In this document: positions 56,720 through 64,000 of the stretch, piece by piece
Position numbering within the stretch: the first letter of the stretch is position 1
How the letters are laid out: the number at the start of each line of letters is the position of its first letter
Source: Pseudomonadota bacterium
GTDB taxonomy: Bacteria > Pseudomonadota > Gammaproteobacteria > Burkholderiales > Thiobacillaceae
Length of the DNA stretch: 64,000 nt
Reading direction: 5' to 3'
Assembly: GCA_021820845.1 (NCBI GenBank)
Contig: JAKADC010000008.1
Coordinates: 1 to 64,000 of the forward strand
Notes under the pieces: generated by a model
The model's database searches: none
Seen by the model: only the letters and a program-made list of their open reading frames with translations
Told to the model about the DNA's origin: nothing
Made by a program: the position numbers and the translations under genes

Positions 56720-57370
56720 CGTCGGGGCGACCGGCCTGCAGCCGGGCACCGGCGCGCATTGTAGCGGGTTCGCCGCCAATGTGCTGAGCGGTTGGCGCGG
56801 CGTGGGCGCGTTCTGGTGCGGGACGCCGCCGGAATATTTGTTCAGGCGGTTGTAGATGGTCTTGAGGCTCACGCCGAGCGCCTTCGCGGTGCGGCGCTTG
56901 TCGCCCCGATACAGATCGAGGGTCAGGGTACGCTCGAGGAGGCATACGACCGTCGCCATCACCTTCGCGTGCCCCAGGCCCGGCTCGGCAAGATGCAGGT
57001 CGATGGCCTTGCGGATCCGGGGCAGGGCGCGGGCAAAGCTCGACAGCCGGTCGTATTTCTGCGCGTCGCGTATCTCGTTCCAGCGGGGATGATAGCGGTA
57101 CTGCTTGCGGCCGCGCGCGTCTTTGGCGGTGGCCTGCACGTGCCCGCGCGGGTCGGGGCAGATCCAGACGTCGCGATAGGCCGGCGGGATGGCCAGGCGG
57201 TTGATGCGCGCGAGCGTGGCTTCGTCGCGGACGCGCTCGCCGTCGGGCGCCGTGTAGACGAACTTGCCGCGACGCAGCCGACGCTGGATGCCCGGGATCG
57301 TGTCCTGGACGTAAACCAGATCCGGCGCGATGAGGGGAGCCTGCGGCGCCGGCTCGCGAGGCGCCCGCAA

Positions 57371-57484
57371 TCAGGTGGCGTCCCGCTTGCCAGCCGCCTC
57401 GCGCGAGCGGAATCTGACGCAGGAGCGGGCCTCGGTGCGTTCGTTGCCGTGCTGTCCGCCTGTGCCCATGCCGATGTGCTCCAT
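57371..57484 (-). CDS. possible 37-aa basic peptide upstream of the topoisomerase remnant
   Basis: ATG at 57484 has a strong AGGAGG site 8-9 nt upstream. The frame reads MEHIGMGTGGQHGNERTEAR and ends GKRDAT, with the TGA abutting the TTG start of the topoisomerase frame. The ribosome site is better than that of any neighbour, but there is no similarity to support a function. It may be a leader peptide. Confidence 0.4.
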   Translation of the reverse strand: MEHIGMGTGGQHGNERTEARSCVRFRSREAAGKRDAT

Positions 57485-57689
57485 TCGTGGCGCCTCCTGC
57501 CCGTTTTGCTGGCAAGCCGCGTGCCCGGGGATGGCGGGGGACTGACAGCGGGTGTCGGCTTTTCGTCGCCGGGGGTCGGCATCCGGCCGGAAAAGACGCG
57601 CCGAAACAGGGGGTTCGGCACGGACCGCGAGCGGCGCAGCCTGGCATGGAAGGTGCAAGGATCAGGTCGTCAGGGTCAGGAATGCAGTT

Positions 57690-59189
57690 ATGACGGATTT
57701 GTTTGGAATGTTGAGTGCCATCGCACGCCGCAGAAAAGAAGTCGAATCCCCATTCGTTTCAGTGAAGGCGACCGAGAAGTGGCTGAATTCCCTGCATGCC
57801 GACTCGGATTACGATGCGCACCACATGCTGGTCGAAGGGCTGGAGCGCTTCAACGCGGAAAACAAGCCGGCTTCGCTGTCCCGAATGAAATCGCTGATGA
57901 AGCTGGAAGAGGCGAGCCTGCCCCTGCAGGCGCGCATCGTCGAGCAGTACGTGCGCAACCAGGATACGTTCCGCCTGGCGCGGCAGGCGCTCTGGCGCGA
58001 ATCGTGGGTGTTCTGGTCGATGCTCGCGGCCGCGTGGATGGCGATGCTCAAGCAGGCATATCGCAATCCGGCCAGCGCGGAACTCAAGCCATTCGTCGCG
58101 GAAATAGCGGTGCGCGCGCTGCGCTACGGCGGCCGCGCGATGCGCTGGGACTATCACCAGGCGCGCGACCCTGCCGCATCGTCCTGGCATCGCATCCACA
58201 AGATCTACCGCCTGGTCGAGCGTGACGGATTCGCGACGCAGGCCGTGCTCATTGATGCGCGCCCCACCCATTGCGCCCGCGAATACACGCTGGCCGTGGT
58301 GATGGGCCTGGTGCATCCGCTCGGTTACCGGGCGCAGGAAATCGAATCGATCGCCCAGCTCATCGAGAGCTACGACCGCCTGCCCCTGCCCGCGACGGTG
58401 CCCCAGCGCGGCGTGCACACCCACGTCGTCGATCTTTCGCTGAGCGAGGGCGCGGCCGTGCTCGACGCCGAGTGGGTGCAGGGCCGCCGCCTGCGGTATT
58501 TCGCCCTGGGTCCGCTGGTCGAGCATCTGAAGCGGCTCGATCACGACGCGCCCGGACTGGACAACGGCCTCACCCGCCAGGTCGCGAGCCTGATCGAGCG
58601 CGGCGGCATCCGCCGCGGTCGCCAGCGCACCAATCGCTTCGGCCGGGTCTGGGTCGCGGCGGGCATGGACAATATCCTGAACGTGCTGAACCAGCCGGAC
58701 GCTCCCGGCGCCGGTCCCGCGCTGGAGCCGTGGATGCTGCGCGACGAGAGCATCGAAGGCATGGGATTCTCGCTGTCCGAGGCCGCGGCGCTGCCGCACG
58801 GCCGGCTCGTCGCGGTGACCTGGGATCCCGCGGAGAACGTGTGGCAACTGCTTGCGATCCGCTGGGGCCGCAACGAAGACGGCCAGCAGCTCGTCGGCAC
58901 GCAGCGCCTGTCGCGCCATCCCAAGCGCGTGGAGGTGTATTTCGACGCGGGGATGCCGGGCGCTTCCGAACCGACGACCGCCGTGTTCCTGCCGATGACG
59001 CACACCGAGCAGGGGCTCAGCAATCTGTTGATCCCGGAAACGCACTACCGGCTCGGCGCGTCGCTGATGCTGCGCGACGGCGACGTCGTCTATCGGCTGC
59101 GGCTGGGAGAAGTGCAGGAGACCCACGAAGGCTGGCTGCGCGTGGCGATGGACGTGCTCGGGCGCGAACAGCTCGCGGTCGCGGCCTGA
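57690..59189 (+). CDS. uncharacterised 499-aa protein, betaproteobacterial type
   Basis: Soluble protein starting MTDLFGMLSAIARRRKEVESPF. The N-terminal third is helical (KWLNSLHADSDYDAHHMLVEGL, RIVEQYVRNQDTFRLARQALW). The middle is helical with TRQVASLIERGGIRRGRQRTNRFGRVWV. The C-terminal part is beta-rich with two repeats of a barrel-like pattern (LVAVTWDPAENVWQLLAIRWG, RRHP-type RLSRHPKRVEVYFD). The latter is reminiscent of PilZ-like or S1-like barrels but lacks a clear RxxxR motif. No membrane segment is seen. The frame continues upstream to 57552 without signal, so ATG 57690 is used. It is alone between the remnant and a convergent Nudix gene. Confidence 0.75.
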   Translation: MTDLFGMLSAIARRRKEVESPFVSVKATEKWLNSLHADSDYDAHHMLVEGLERFNAENKPASLSRMKSLMKLEEASLPLQARIVEQYVRNQDTFRLARQALWRESWVFWSMLAAAWMAMLKQAYRNPASAELKPFVAEIAVRALRYGGRAMRWDYHQARDPAASSWHRIHKIYRLVERDGFATQAVLIDARPTHCAREYTLAVVMGLVHPLGYRAQEIESIAQLIESYDRLPLPATVPQRGVHTHVVDLSLSEGAAVLDAEWVQGRRLRYFALGPLVEHLKRLDHDAPGLDNGLTRQVASLIERGGIRRGRQRTNRFGRVWVAAGMDNILNVLNQPDAPGAGPALEPWMLRDESIEGMGFSLSEAAALPHGRLVAVTWDPAENVWQLLAIRWGRNEDGQQLVGTQRLSRHPKRVEVYFDAGMPGASEPTTAVFLPMTHTEQGLSNLLIPETHYRLGASLMLRDGDVVYRLRLGEVQETHEGWLRVAMDVLGREQLAVAA

Positions 59190-59201
59190 GCCGCAGCGAA
59201 T

Positions 59202-59735
59202 TCAGCGCGAGCGGATGTCGCCGAAATGAAAGTCGAATGAGCCGGCGCGGCGGTCGCTGAAATATTGCTCGAGCGTCGCGCGCACGGTGCGGAACGCGAT
59301 TTCGTCCCAGGGGATCTCGGCTTCGCTGAACAGGCGCGTCTCGAGCGACTCGATGCCCGGCTTGAAGTCGAGGTCGAGCAGACGCGCGCGGAACATGAAA
59401 TACACCTGGTTGATGTGCGGCAGGTTGTACAAGGTGTACAGCGCGCCCATCTCGATGCGCGCCCCGGCTTCCTCCCAGGTTTCGCGCGCCGCGCCCTCGA
59501 GCGTGGTCTCACCGTTTTCCATGAAGCCGGCCGGCAGCGTCCACAGCCCGTAGCGGGGCTCGATGGCGCGCCGGCACAGCAGCACCTTGTCCTCCCATTC
59601 GGGAATGCAGCCGACGACCATCTTGGGATTCTGGTAATGGACGATGCCGCAATCGGCGCAGACATGGCGCGGCAAGTGGTCGCCGGCCGGCACGCGCAGC
59701 ACCACCGCGCCGCCACATTCACTGCAAAAATTCAT
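59202..59735 (-). CDS. Nudix hydrolase with N-terminal zinc ribbon
   Basis: 177-aa pyrophosphohydrolase. An N-terminal zinc ribbon (NFCSECGG and HVCADCGIVHY, CxxC pairs) is followed by the full Nudix box GFMENGETTLEGAARETWEEAG. This is the NudC/ADP-ribose-type arrangement of short Nudix proteins; the substrate is probably a nucleotide sugar or NAD-like compound. The start MNFCSECGG at 59735 is chosen because the ribbon begins there. Confidence 0.88.
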   Translation of the reverse strand: MNFCSECGGAVVLRVPAGDHLPRHVCADCGIVHYQNPKMVVGCIPEWEDKVLLCRRAIEPRYGLWTLPAGFMENGETTLEGAARETWEEAGARIEMGALYTLYNLPHINQVYFMFRARLLDLDFKPGIESLETRLFSEAEIPWDEIAFRTVRATLEQYFSDRRAGSFDFHFGDIRSR

Positions 59736-59862
59736 GCTGCATCCATCCATGTCCAAGTCGCTCCACAGTAACAAAATCCCCCTGTTCCGATCAAGGACGA
59801 GGCTGGAAGCGGGCGGCGCGAGCGACTATCATCCGGACTCACCCAGCATTTGTTGTAAAGCC

Positions 59863-60906
59863 ATGCGTCCTTCCCACATCGAAACCATCCTCAACCGCGA
59901 ATTCGAAAGCGCCGGCGACGGCCATCACACGCCGGTCATGCTGTGGGGCCCGCCCGGCGTCGGCAAGTCGCAGATCGTGGCGAAAATCGCGCAGCAGCAC
60001 GGCGTGCCGCTGATCGACATCCGCCTGTCGCAGATGGAACCGACCGACCTCAGGGGCATTCCGTTCCGCAGCGGCCAACTGGTGGAGTGGTCGATCCCGT
60101 CGGTCTTGCCGGATGCGGTACGCCACGGTCCCGCCGGCATCCTGTTTCTCGACGAGATCACGTCGGCGCCGCCGACGGTGTCGGCCGCCGCGTACCAGCT
60201 GATCCTCGACCGCCGCCTCGGCGAGTACAAGGTGCCCGACGGCTGGGTGATCTTCGCCGCGGGCAACCGTCAGGGCGATCGCGGCGTGACCTACGCCATG
60301 CCGGCGCCGCTGGCCAACCGCTTCACGCATTACGAGGTCGAGGTGAACCTCGACGACTGGGTGGACTGGGCGCACAGCGAGGACATCGATCCGCGCGTGA
60401 TCGCCTTTCTGCGCTTCCGTCCCGACCTGCTGTTCAGCTTCGACCCGGCGCATACGCCCATCGCGTTCCCCAGCCCGCGCTCGTGGGAATACGCCCACCG
60501 CGCGCTGCAGAAATTCGACGCGACGGAATTGCTGGCGGATGCGCTGATGGCCAGCGTGGGGCAGTCGGCGGGGCTGGAGCTGAAGACCTTCGTCGACAAC
60601 ATGGCACAGATGCCCGACATCGACGCGATCATCGCGGGCCAGGCGGCCGAGGTGCCCGAGGGCATCGACCTGCAGTACGGCGTCGCCGCCGCGCTGGTCC
60701 GCCGCGCGCTGCAAGCGGCCGACGACGGCAACGCCGCAGCCGTGTACGGCAACATCCTCTCGTACGCGCAGCGCTTCCCGCAACGCGAAATGGGTGTGAT
60801 GCTGGTGTCCGACCTGCACCGTGCGGTGGGCCGTCCCCTGTTCGCCGTGCCGGCGTTCGCCGAGTGGGCGAACAGCATCACCGATCTGGTCCTGTATGAG
60901 CACTGA
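59863..60906 (+). CDS. MoxR-family AAA+ ATPase
   Basis: 347-aa ATPase: Walker A GPPGVGKS (29-36), Walker B GILFLDEI (about 91-98), sensor-1 Asn in FAAGNRQGD, and the arginine region PLANRFTHYEV. MoxR proteins act with VWA proteins as chaperone or metal-insertion machines. Here the next gene, 2 bp downstream, is such a partner. The start ATG at 59863 follows a weak GTAAAGCC leader; the frame is open upstream without similarity. Confidence 0.88.
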   Translation: MRPSHIETILNREFESAGDGHHTPVMLWGPPGVGKSQIVAKIAQQHGVPLIDIRLSQMEPTDLRGIPFRSGQLVEWSIPSVLPDAVRHGPAGILFLDEITSAPPTVSAAAYQLILDRRLGEYKVPDGWVIFAAGNRQGDRGVTYAMPAPLANRFTHYEVEVNLDDWVDWAHSEDIDPRVIAFLRFRPDLLFSFDPAHTPIAFPSPRSWEYAHRALQKFDATELLADALMASVGQSAGLELKTFVDNMAQMPDIDAIIAGQAAEVPEGIDLQYGVAAALVRRALQAADDGNAAAVYGNILSYAQRFPQREMGVMLVSDLHRAVGRPLFAVPAFAEWANSITDLVLYEH

Positions 60907-60908
60907 CC

Positions 60909-62207
60909 GTGTTGGCGTCCGCTCGCCGCGATCCGGGAGGACGCCTCGCCGTGGCTGAATCCGACGACGCCGCGCTCGGCCCCATCCTCACCAAGCTTGC
61001 CGCCGCGCGCACCCGCCTGATCATGGAGCGGCCGTTCCTCGGCGCGCTGGTCATGCACCTGCCGCTGAAGCCCGGCGGGGATTGGTGCGCGACCACCGGC
61101 ACCGACGCGCAGGCCTTCTATTTCAACCCGAAGTTCATCGACAACCTCAACCTTGCGCAGACGCAGTTCGTGCTCGCGCACGAGGCGATGCACTGCGCGA
61201 TGGGCCACACCCACCGCCGCAACCACCGGGTGAAGCGGCGCTGGGACGTGGCATGCGACCACGCGGTCAACCTCATCCTGATCGAGGAAGGCCTGAAGCC
61301 GCCGCTGCACGGCATCCTCGCCGACCAGAATTACATGACGCTGTCGGCGGAGGAAATCTATCCGCTGATCCCCGAGGACACGCCGGAAGAGTCGTTCGAC
61401 CAGCACATGTTCGACAACGACAACGACACCGGCGCGAGCCCCGACGAGAACGAGCGCCAGGACAACCCCGACGCCGGCGAATCGGGCGGCCAGGGCAAGG
61501 AAGGCCAGAGCGAGGCCGAGGAAAGGGATGGCAGCGGCAGCCAGGCCTCGCAGAAGCCGAACGAGTTGTCGCCCAGCGAGCGCGAGGAGCTCGCCGAGCA
61601 ATGGAAGAACCGTCTCGCCGCCGCGGCCCAGGCGGCGCGCCAGGCCGGCAAGCTGTCGCCGTCGATGATGCGCTGGGTCGACGACCTGCTCGCGCCGAGC
61701 CTGCCGTGGCGCGCGCTGCTGGCGCGCTTTTTCGCGGTCAACCAGCGCGACGACTATTCGTGGCGCCGCCCCTCGCGGCGCGAGGGCGATGCGCTGCTGC
61801 CGCGCCTGTCGAGCGAAGGCATCGACGTGGTGGCGGCGATCGACACCAGCGGATCGATCAGCGACGACGAGCTGCGCGAATTCGTGAGCGAACTCGATGC
61901 GCTGAAGGGGCAGGTGCGCGCGCGCATCACACTGCTGGCGTGCGACAACCGCGTGGCGGAACAGGCGCCCTGGGAATTCGAACCGTGGGACACGATGCAA
62001 TTGCCGTCCGGACTCGCGGGCGGCGGCGGCACCGATTTCCGGCCGGTGTTCGACTGGGTCGAGCACGAAAACCGCAGCCCGAACATGCTGGTGTATTTCA
62101 CCGACGCCGAAGGCGACTTCCCCAAGACGCCGCCGGGCTACCCGGTGATCTGGCTCGTCAAGGGCAAGGGCGGCGTGCCCTGGGGCGAGCGGGTGCAACT
62201 GAATTGA
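60909..62207 (+). CDS. VWA-like/DUF2201 protein with metallopeptidase motif
   Basis: 432-aa cytosolic partner of the MoxR ATPase. The N-terminal DUF2201 domain contains HEAMHCAMGH (91-100), a zinc-metallopeptidase HExxH with a third His. A long acidic Ser/Gln/Glu-rich linker follows (about 160-225). The C-terminal VWA-like domain has the MIDAS start AAIDTSGSISDDEL (about 309-322) and FTDAEGDFP. GTG 60909 is used; GTG 60951 is possible. The stop overlaps the Hsp33 start. The target of the pair is unknown. Confidence 0.88.
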   Translation: MLASARRDPGGRLAVAESDDAALGPILTKLAAARTRLIMERPFLGALVMHLPLKPGGDWCATTGTDAQAFYFNPKFIDNLNLAQTQFVLAHEAMHCAMGHTHRRNHRVKRRWDVACDHAVNLILIEEGLKPPLHGILADQNYMTLSAEEIYPLIPEDTPEESFDQHMFDNDNDTGASPDENERQDNPDAGESGGQGKEGQSEAEERDGSGSQASQKPNELSPSEREELAEQWKNRLAAAAQAARQAGKLSPSMMRWVDDLLAPSLPWRALLARFFAVNQRDDYSWRRPSRREGDALLPRLSSEGIDVVAAIDTSGSISDDELREFVSELDALKGQVRARITLLACDNRVAEQAPWEFEPWDTMQLPSGLAGGGGTDFRPVFDWVEHENRSPNMLVYFTDAEGDFPKTPPGYPVIWLVKGKGGVPWGERVQLN

Positions 62208-63079
62208 GCGTGCCGGCCGGACGCGTACGCAGCTTCCTCTTCGAGCAACTCGACATTCGCGGCGCCTGGGTGCAACTCGGCGAGGCGTGGCGCGAGATGA
62301 CGGCCGGCCGCGATTATCCGGTGCCGGTCCTGCAGCTGCTAGGCCAGCTCGCCGGCGTGACCGCGCTGATCACCGCCAATCTCAAGCAGCCGGGACGGCT
62401 GACCTTTCAGTTGCGGGGCGACGGCGAGGTGTCACTGCTGGTGATGGACTGCGACGAGCAGTTGCGCCTGCGCGGCATGGCGCGCAGGCTCGAACGCACC
62501 GACGCAAGCGGAAGCGCGGGCATTCCCCCGGCATCGTCCGGCAGCTTGCGGACCCTGCTGGGCGACGGATCGCTGACGCTCACGCTCGACGTCGCCGGGA
62601 TGCGCCAGCCCTACCAGAGCCACGTTCCCCTGGAGGGCGGCTCGCTCGCCGCCGTGTTCGAGCATTACCTCGCGCAGTCCGAGCAGGCGCCGACCCGCCT
62701 GTGGCTGGCGGCCAACGGCGAGACCGCGGCGGGACTCTTCCTGCAGGCGCTGCCCGGCGCGGCCGCGCGCGACGCCGACGGCTGGAACCGGGTGCAGATC
62801 CTCGCCGACACCGTGCAGTCCGACGAACTGCTCGGCCTCGGCGCGATCAAGCTGATCGAGCGGCTGTTCCCGGAGGAAGACGTGCGCGTCTACGATCCGC
62901 GCCCGGTCAGCTATCACTGCCCCTACGATCCGGCCAAGATCTATTCGATGCTGCGCGGCGTGGGACGCGCCGAATGCGAAGCCGTCATCGCCGAGCAGGG
63001 CGAGATACGGGTACACGACGACATCTGCAACCACGAGTACGTACTGGATGCGGACGCGGTGGCGGCCCTCTTCAAATAG
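62204..63079 (+). CDS. hslO: Hsp33 chaperone with reduced cysteine motif
   Basis: 291-aa redox-type holdase chaperone. The N-terminal core (RSFLFEQLDIRGAWVQLGEAW, then YPVPVLQLLGQLAGVTALI, LRTLLGDGSLTLTLD) and the linker (LGLGAIKLIERLFPEEDVRVYDP) are normal. The zinc domain reads YHCPYDPAKIYSMLRGVGRAECEAV and HDDICNHEY: only one Cys of each canonical CxC and CxxC pair is kept (about 238 and 275). The start is TTG 62204, overlapping the previous stop; GTG 62210 is the alternative. Redox switching may differ from E. coli. Confidence 0.88.
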   Translation: MSVPAGRVRSFLFEQLDIRGAWVQLGEAWREMTAGRDYPVPVLQLLGQLAGVTALITANLKQPGRLTFQLRGDGEVSLLVMDCDEQLRLRGMARRLERTDASGSAGIPPASSGSLRTLLGDGSLTLTLDVAGMRQPYQSHVPLEGGSLAAVFEHYLAQSEQAPTRLWLAANGETAAGLFLQALPGAAARDADGWNRVQILADTVQSDELLGLGAIKLIERLFPEEDVRVYDPRPVSYHCPYDPAKIYSMLRGVGRAECEAVIAEQGEIRVHDDICNHEYVLDADAVAALFK

Positions 63080-63383
63080 CAAACAAGACGACGGGCGAGG
63101 CCGCGCGGGCGGATGCGAAGATCGGTGAAACGCGGACGATTCACGCGCGTGAATCGTCCGCGTTCGTTACGAGTGGGAGGCACCGTCGAGGCTCGGAAAA
63201 CGGCCGGCCACGGGCGTGTGTGGTAATAACGCAACGCAAATTTGGCGTAGTAGAAGAAAATCAGGGGATTGTGGTTTTCTTTTGCCGATTTGTTAAAATT
63301 CCGCGCGTCGGCTGGATCTCAAGTCCCGGACCGATCTCTGGTGTGGGTTTTTATATTCGTAAGAAAAGAAAAGGGAAAATCAA
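63080..63383. other. 304-bp intergenic region with long palindrome and promoter-like stretch
   Basis: It holds a 36-bp perfect palindrome at 63129-63164 after the hslO stop and an AT-rich stretch (63255-63300) suited to a promoter for the lipoprotein gene. No gene is seen. Confidence 0.6.
63129..63164. repeat. 36-bp perfect palindrome after hslO
   Basis: 18 bases (63129-63146) are immediately followed by their exact reverse complement (63147-63164). It may terminate the hslO unit as a hairpin or be a dyad-symmetric protein site. No U-tract follows. Confidence 0.7.
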
Positions 63384-63638
63384 ATGAAATATTCCGTCCT
63401 CCTGGCCGCTCTGCTGGCTGTTTCCATGACCGCTTGCGGCAAAAAAGAAGAAGCCGCTGCGCCCGCCGAAGCGCCCGCTGCTGCTGCGCCCGCTCCGGAA
63501 GCTGCTGCTCCGGCTCCGGAAGCTGCTCCCGCAGCGCCTGCTGAGGCTGCTCCTGCTGCTCCCGCCGACGCTGCTCCCGCCGCGCCTGCTGACGCCGCTC
63601 CCGCTGCCCCGGCTGACGCTGCTCCTGCTACCAAGTAA
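63384..63638 (+). CDS. Ala-Pro-rich small lipoprotein
   Basis: 84-aa protein with the signal peptide MKYSVLLAALLAVSMTAC ending in a lipobox (MTAC). A mature segment (GKKEEAAAP) is followed by repeats of the type APAAPADA to the end, which would form an extended cell-wall-spanning arm. AAAAGGGAAAATCAA gives the ribosome site. The repeat copy number is liable to vary. It is followed by a strong terminator. Confidence 0.85.
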   Translation: MKYSVLLAALLAVSMTACGKKEEAAAPAEAPAAAAPAPEAAAPAPEAAPAAPAEAAPAAPADAAPAAPADAAPAAPADAAPATK

Positions 63639-63651
63639 TTTCAGGTTCAGG

Positions 63652-63685
63652 AACGAAAAAACCGGCCTTCGGGCCGGTTTTTTTT
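63652..63685. terminator. bidirectional intrinsic terminator
   Basis: AAAAAACCGGCC, loop TTCG and GGCCGGTTTTTTTT: the perfect stem is flanked by A- and T-runs, so it ends both the lipoprotein gene and the convergent aminotransferase. Confidence 0.88.
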
Positions 63686-64000
63686 ATGCCTGCAAGAAGT
63701 GGTCGATGCGGTTGAGCGCTTCGGCCAGGCGCGGCAGCGGCTGGGTGTAGGCGAAGCGGACGTGGCGTTTCGCATCATGCTGCGCGAAGTCGATCCCTGG
63801 CGTGACCGCCACGCCAGCCTGTTCGAGCAACTGCCGGGCGAAGGCCTCGCTGTCCGCGGTGAAGCGGCTGCAATCGGCATACAGATAGAACGCACCCTGC
63901 GGGACGACCGGGATCGCGAAGCCGCGATCGCGCAAGGCGGGGAGTAGAAAGTCGCGGCGGGCGCGGAGTTCGGCCTTGCGCGCATCGAGTTGTGCGAGGT
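63684..64000 (-). CDS. PLP-dependent aminotransferase, C-terminal part (truncated by window)
   Basis: The last 105 residues of a class I/II aminotransferase. LDARKAELRARRDFLLPALRDRGF, then PQGAFYLYADCSRF and GVAVTPGIDF, are the fold-I C-terminal pattern. The substrate carboxylate Arg is in KRHVRFAYTQPLPRLAEALNRI. The substrate (AlaC, DapC or MalY-like) cannot be decided from the fragment. It is convergent with the lipoprotein gene. Confidence 0.85.
   Translation of the reverse strand, partial: LAQLDARKAELRARRDFLLPALRDRGFAIPVVPQGAFYLYADCSRFTADSEAFARQLLEQAGVAVTPGIDFAQHDAKRHVRFAYTQPLPRLAEALNRIDHFLQA

Larger units (their letters stand above)
56543..57370 (-). pseudogene. chimeric remnant: topoisomerase IB N-terminus joined to Fis-type HTH
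   Basis: The minus-strand frame from TTG 57370 encodes the N-terminal domain of bacterial topoisomerase IB (GIQRRLRRGKFVYTAPDGERV, LAIPPAYRDVWICPDPRGHVQA, RKQYRYHPRWNEIRDAQKYDRL, ending KVMATVVCLLER). Near 56935 it switches without a frame break to the Fis HTH of an NtrC-type regulator (GDKRRTAKALGVSLKTIYNRLNKY). The catalytic half of the topoisomerase is absent. The frame then runs through the entire tRNA-Ser gene to 56543, so its tail is not a designed protein end. It is most likely the scar of a deletion between two genes. Confidence 0.72.

Noticed and set aside
63470-63635. Tandem repeats of possible regulatory interest
   Set aside because: They simply encode the Ala-Pro repeats of the small lipoprotein.

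Overview
The window looks like a GC-rich betaproteobacterial chromosome. The support is the gene order rimP-nusA-infB-rbfA-truB-rpsO-pnp, the order uvrC-pgsA-tRNA-Gly-Cys-Leu, a CbbY-type phosphatase, a HemP/Bfd/Bfr iron block, and protein sequences of betaproteobacterial type. A Thiobacillus-like or related Nitrosomonadales lineage is a reasonable guess but is not proven from this sequence. No rRNA or CRISPR array was seen.

Layout. 1-2711: end of a YbbP/YbbA-type ABC transporter, a TesA esterase and a YchJ-family protein. 2731-16471: genomic island 1 (13.7 kb), inserted in the 3' end of tRNA-His and bounded by a 20-bp direct repeat. It carries a tyrosine recombinase, an AAA+ ATPase/subtilase pair, two small ICE-type genes, a 0.6-kb highly structured noncoding stretch, and a very large gene. 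That gene joins a replication-relaxation-like N-terminus to a GHKL (Hsp90/sacsin-like) ATPase and a DUF3883 end, and is broken by one in-frame amber codon. 16455-31264: tRNA-His/Arg/Pro, folD, a CbbY phosphatase, dksA, a two-component system, then the translation/RNA operon and tRNA-Leu/Cys/Gly. 31324-39343: pgsA, uvrC, a tautomerase, a family-5-type uracil-DNA glycosylase, bfr, bfd, hemP, a CDF metal exporter, nagZ, acpS and a radical SAM gene.

39432-47027: an envelope glycosylation locus. A two-component system and a GT39 enzyme lie on the minus strand. Divergent from them are a GT2, an ArnT-like GT39, a GtrA-like flippase candidate and a YdjC/ChbG deacetylase. The set matches the parts list of the Bordetella Lgm and Francisella FlmF2/NaxD/FlmK lipid A aminosugar pathways.

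47061-56645: genomic island 2 (9.6 kb) in the 3' end of tRNA-Ser. It has a P4-type integrase, an AlpA regulator, a PrimPol/DUF5906-type primase-helicase with an iteron-like region beside it, a protein resembling podophage internal virion proteins, a nuclease-like protein and two exported proteins. This is the organisation of a phage satellite (PICI/P4-like). 56543-64000: a chimeric topoisomerase IB/Fis-HTH remnant around tRNA-Ser, an uncharacterised 499-aa protein, a Nudix hydrolase, a MoxR ATPase/VWA-metallopeptidase/Hsp33 run, an Ala-Pro lipoprotein and the end of an aminotransferase.

The most unusual parts are island 1 (the AAA-subtilase pair, the structured region before the relaxation-GHKL-DUF3883 gene, and the amber codon) and island 2 (a satellite carrying a virion-like gene).
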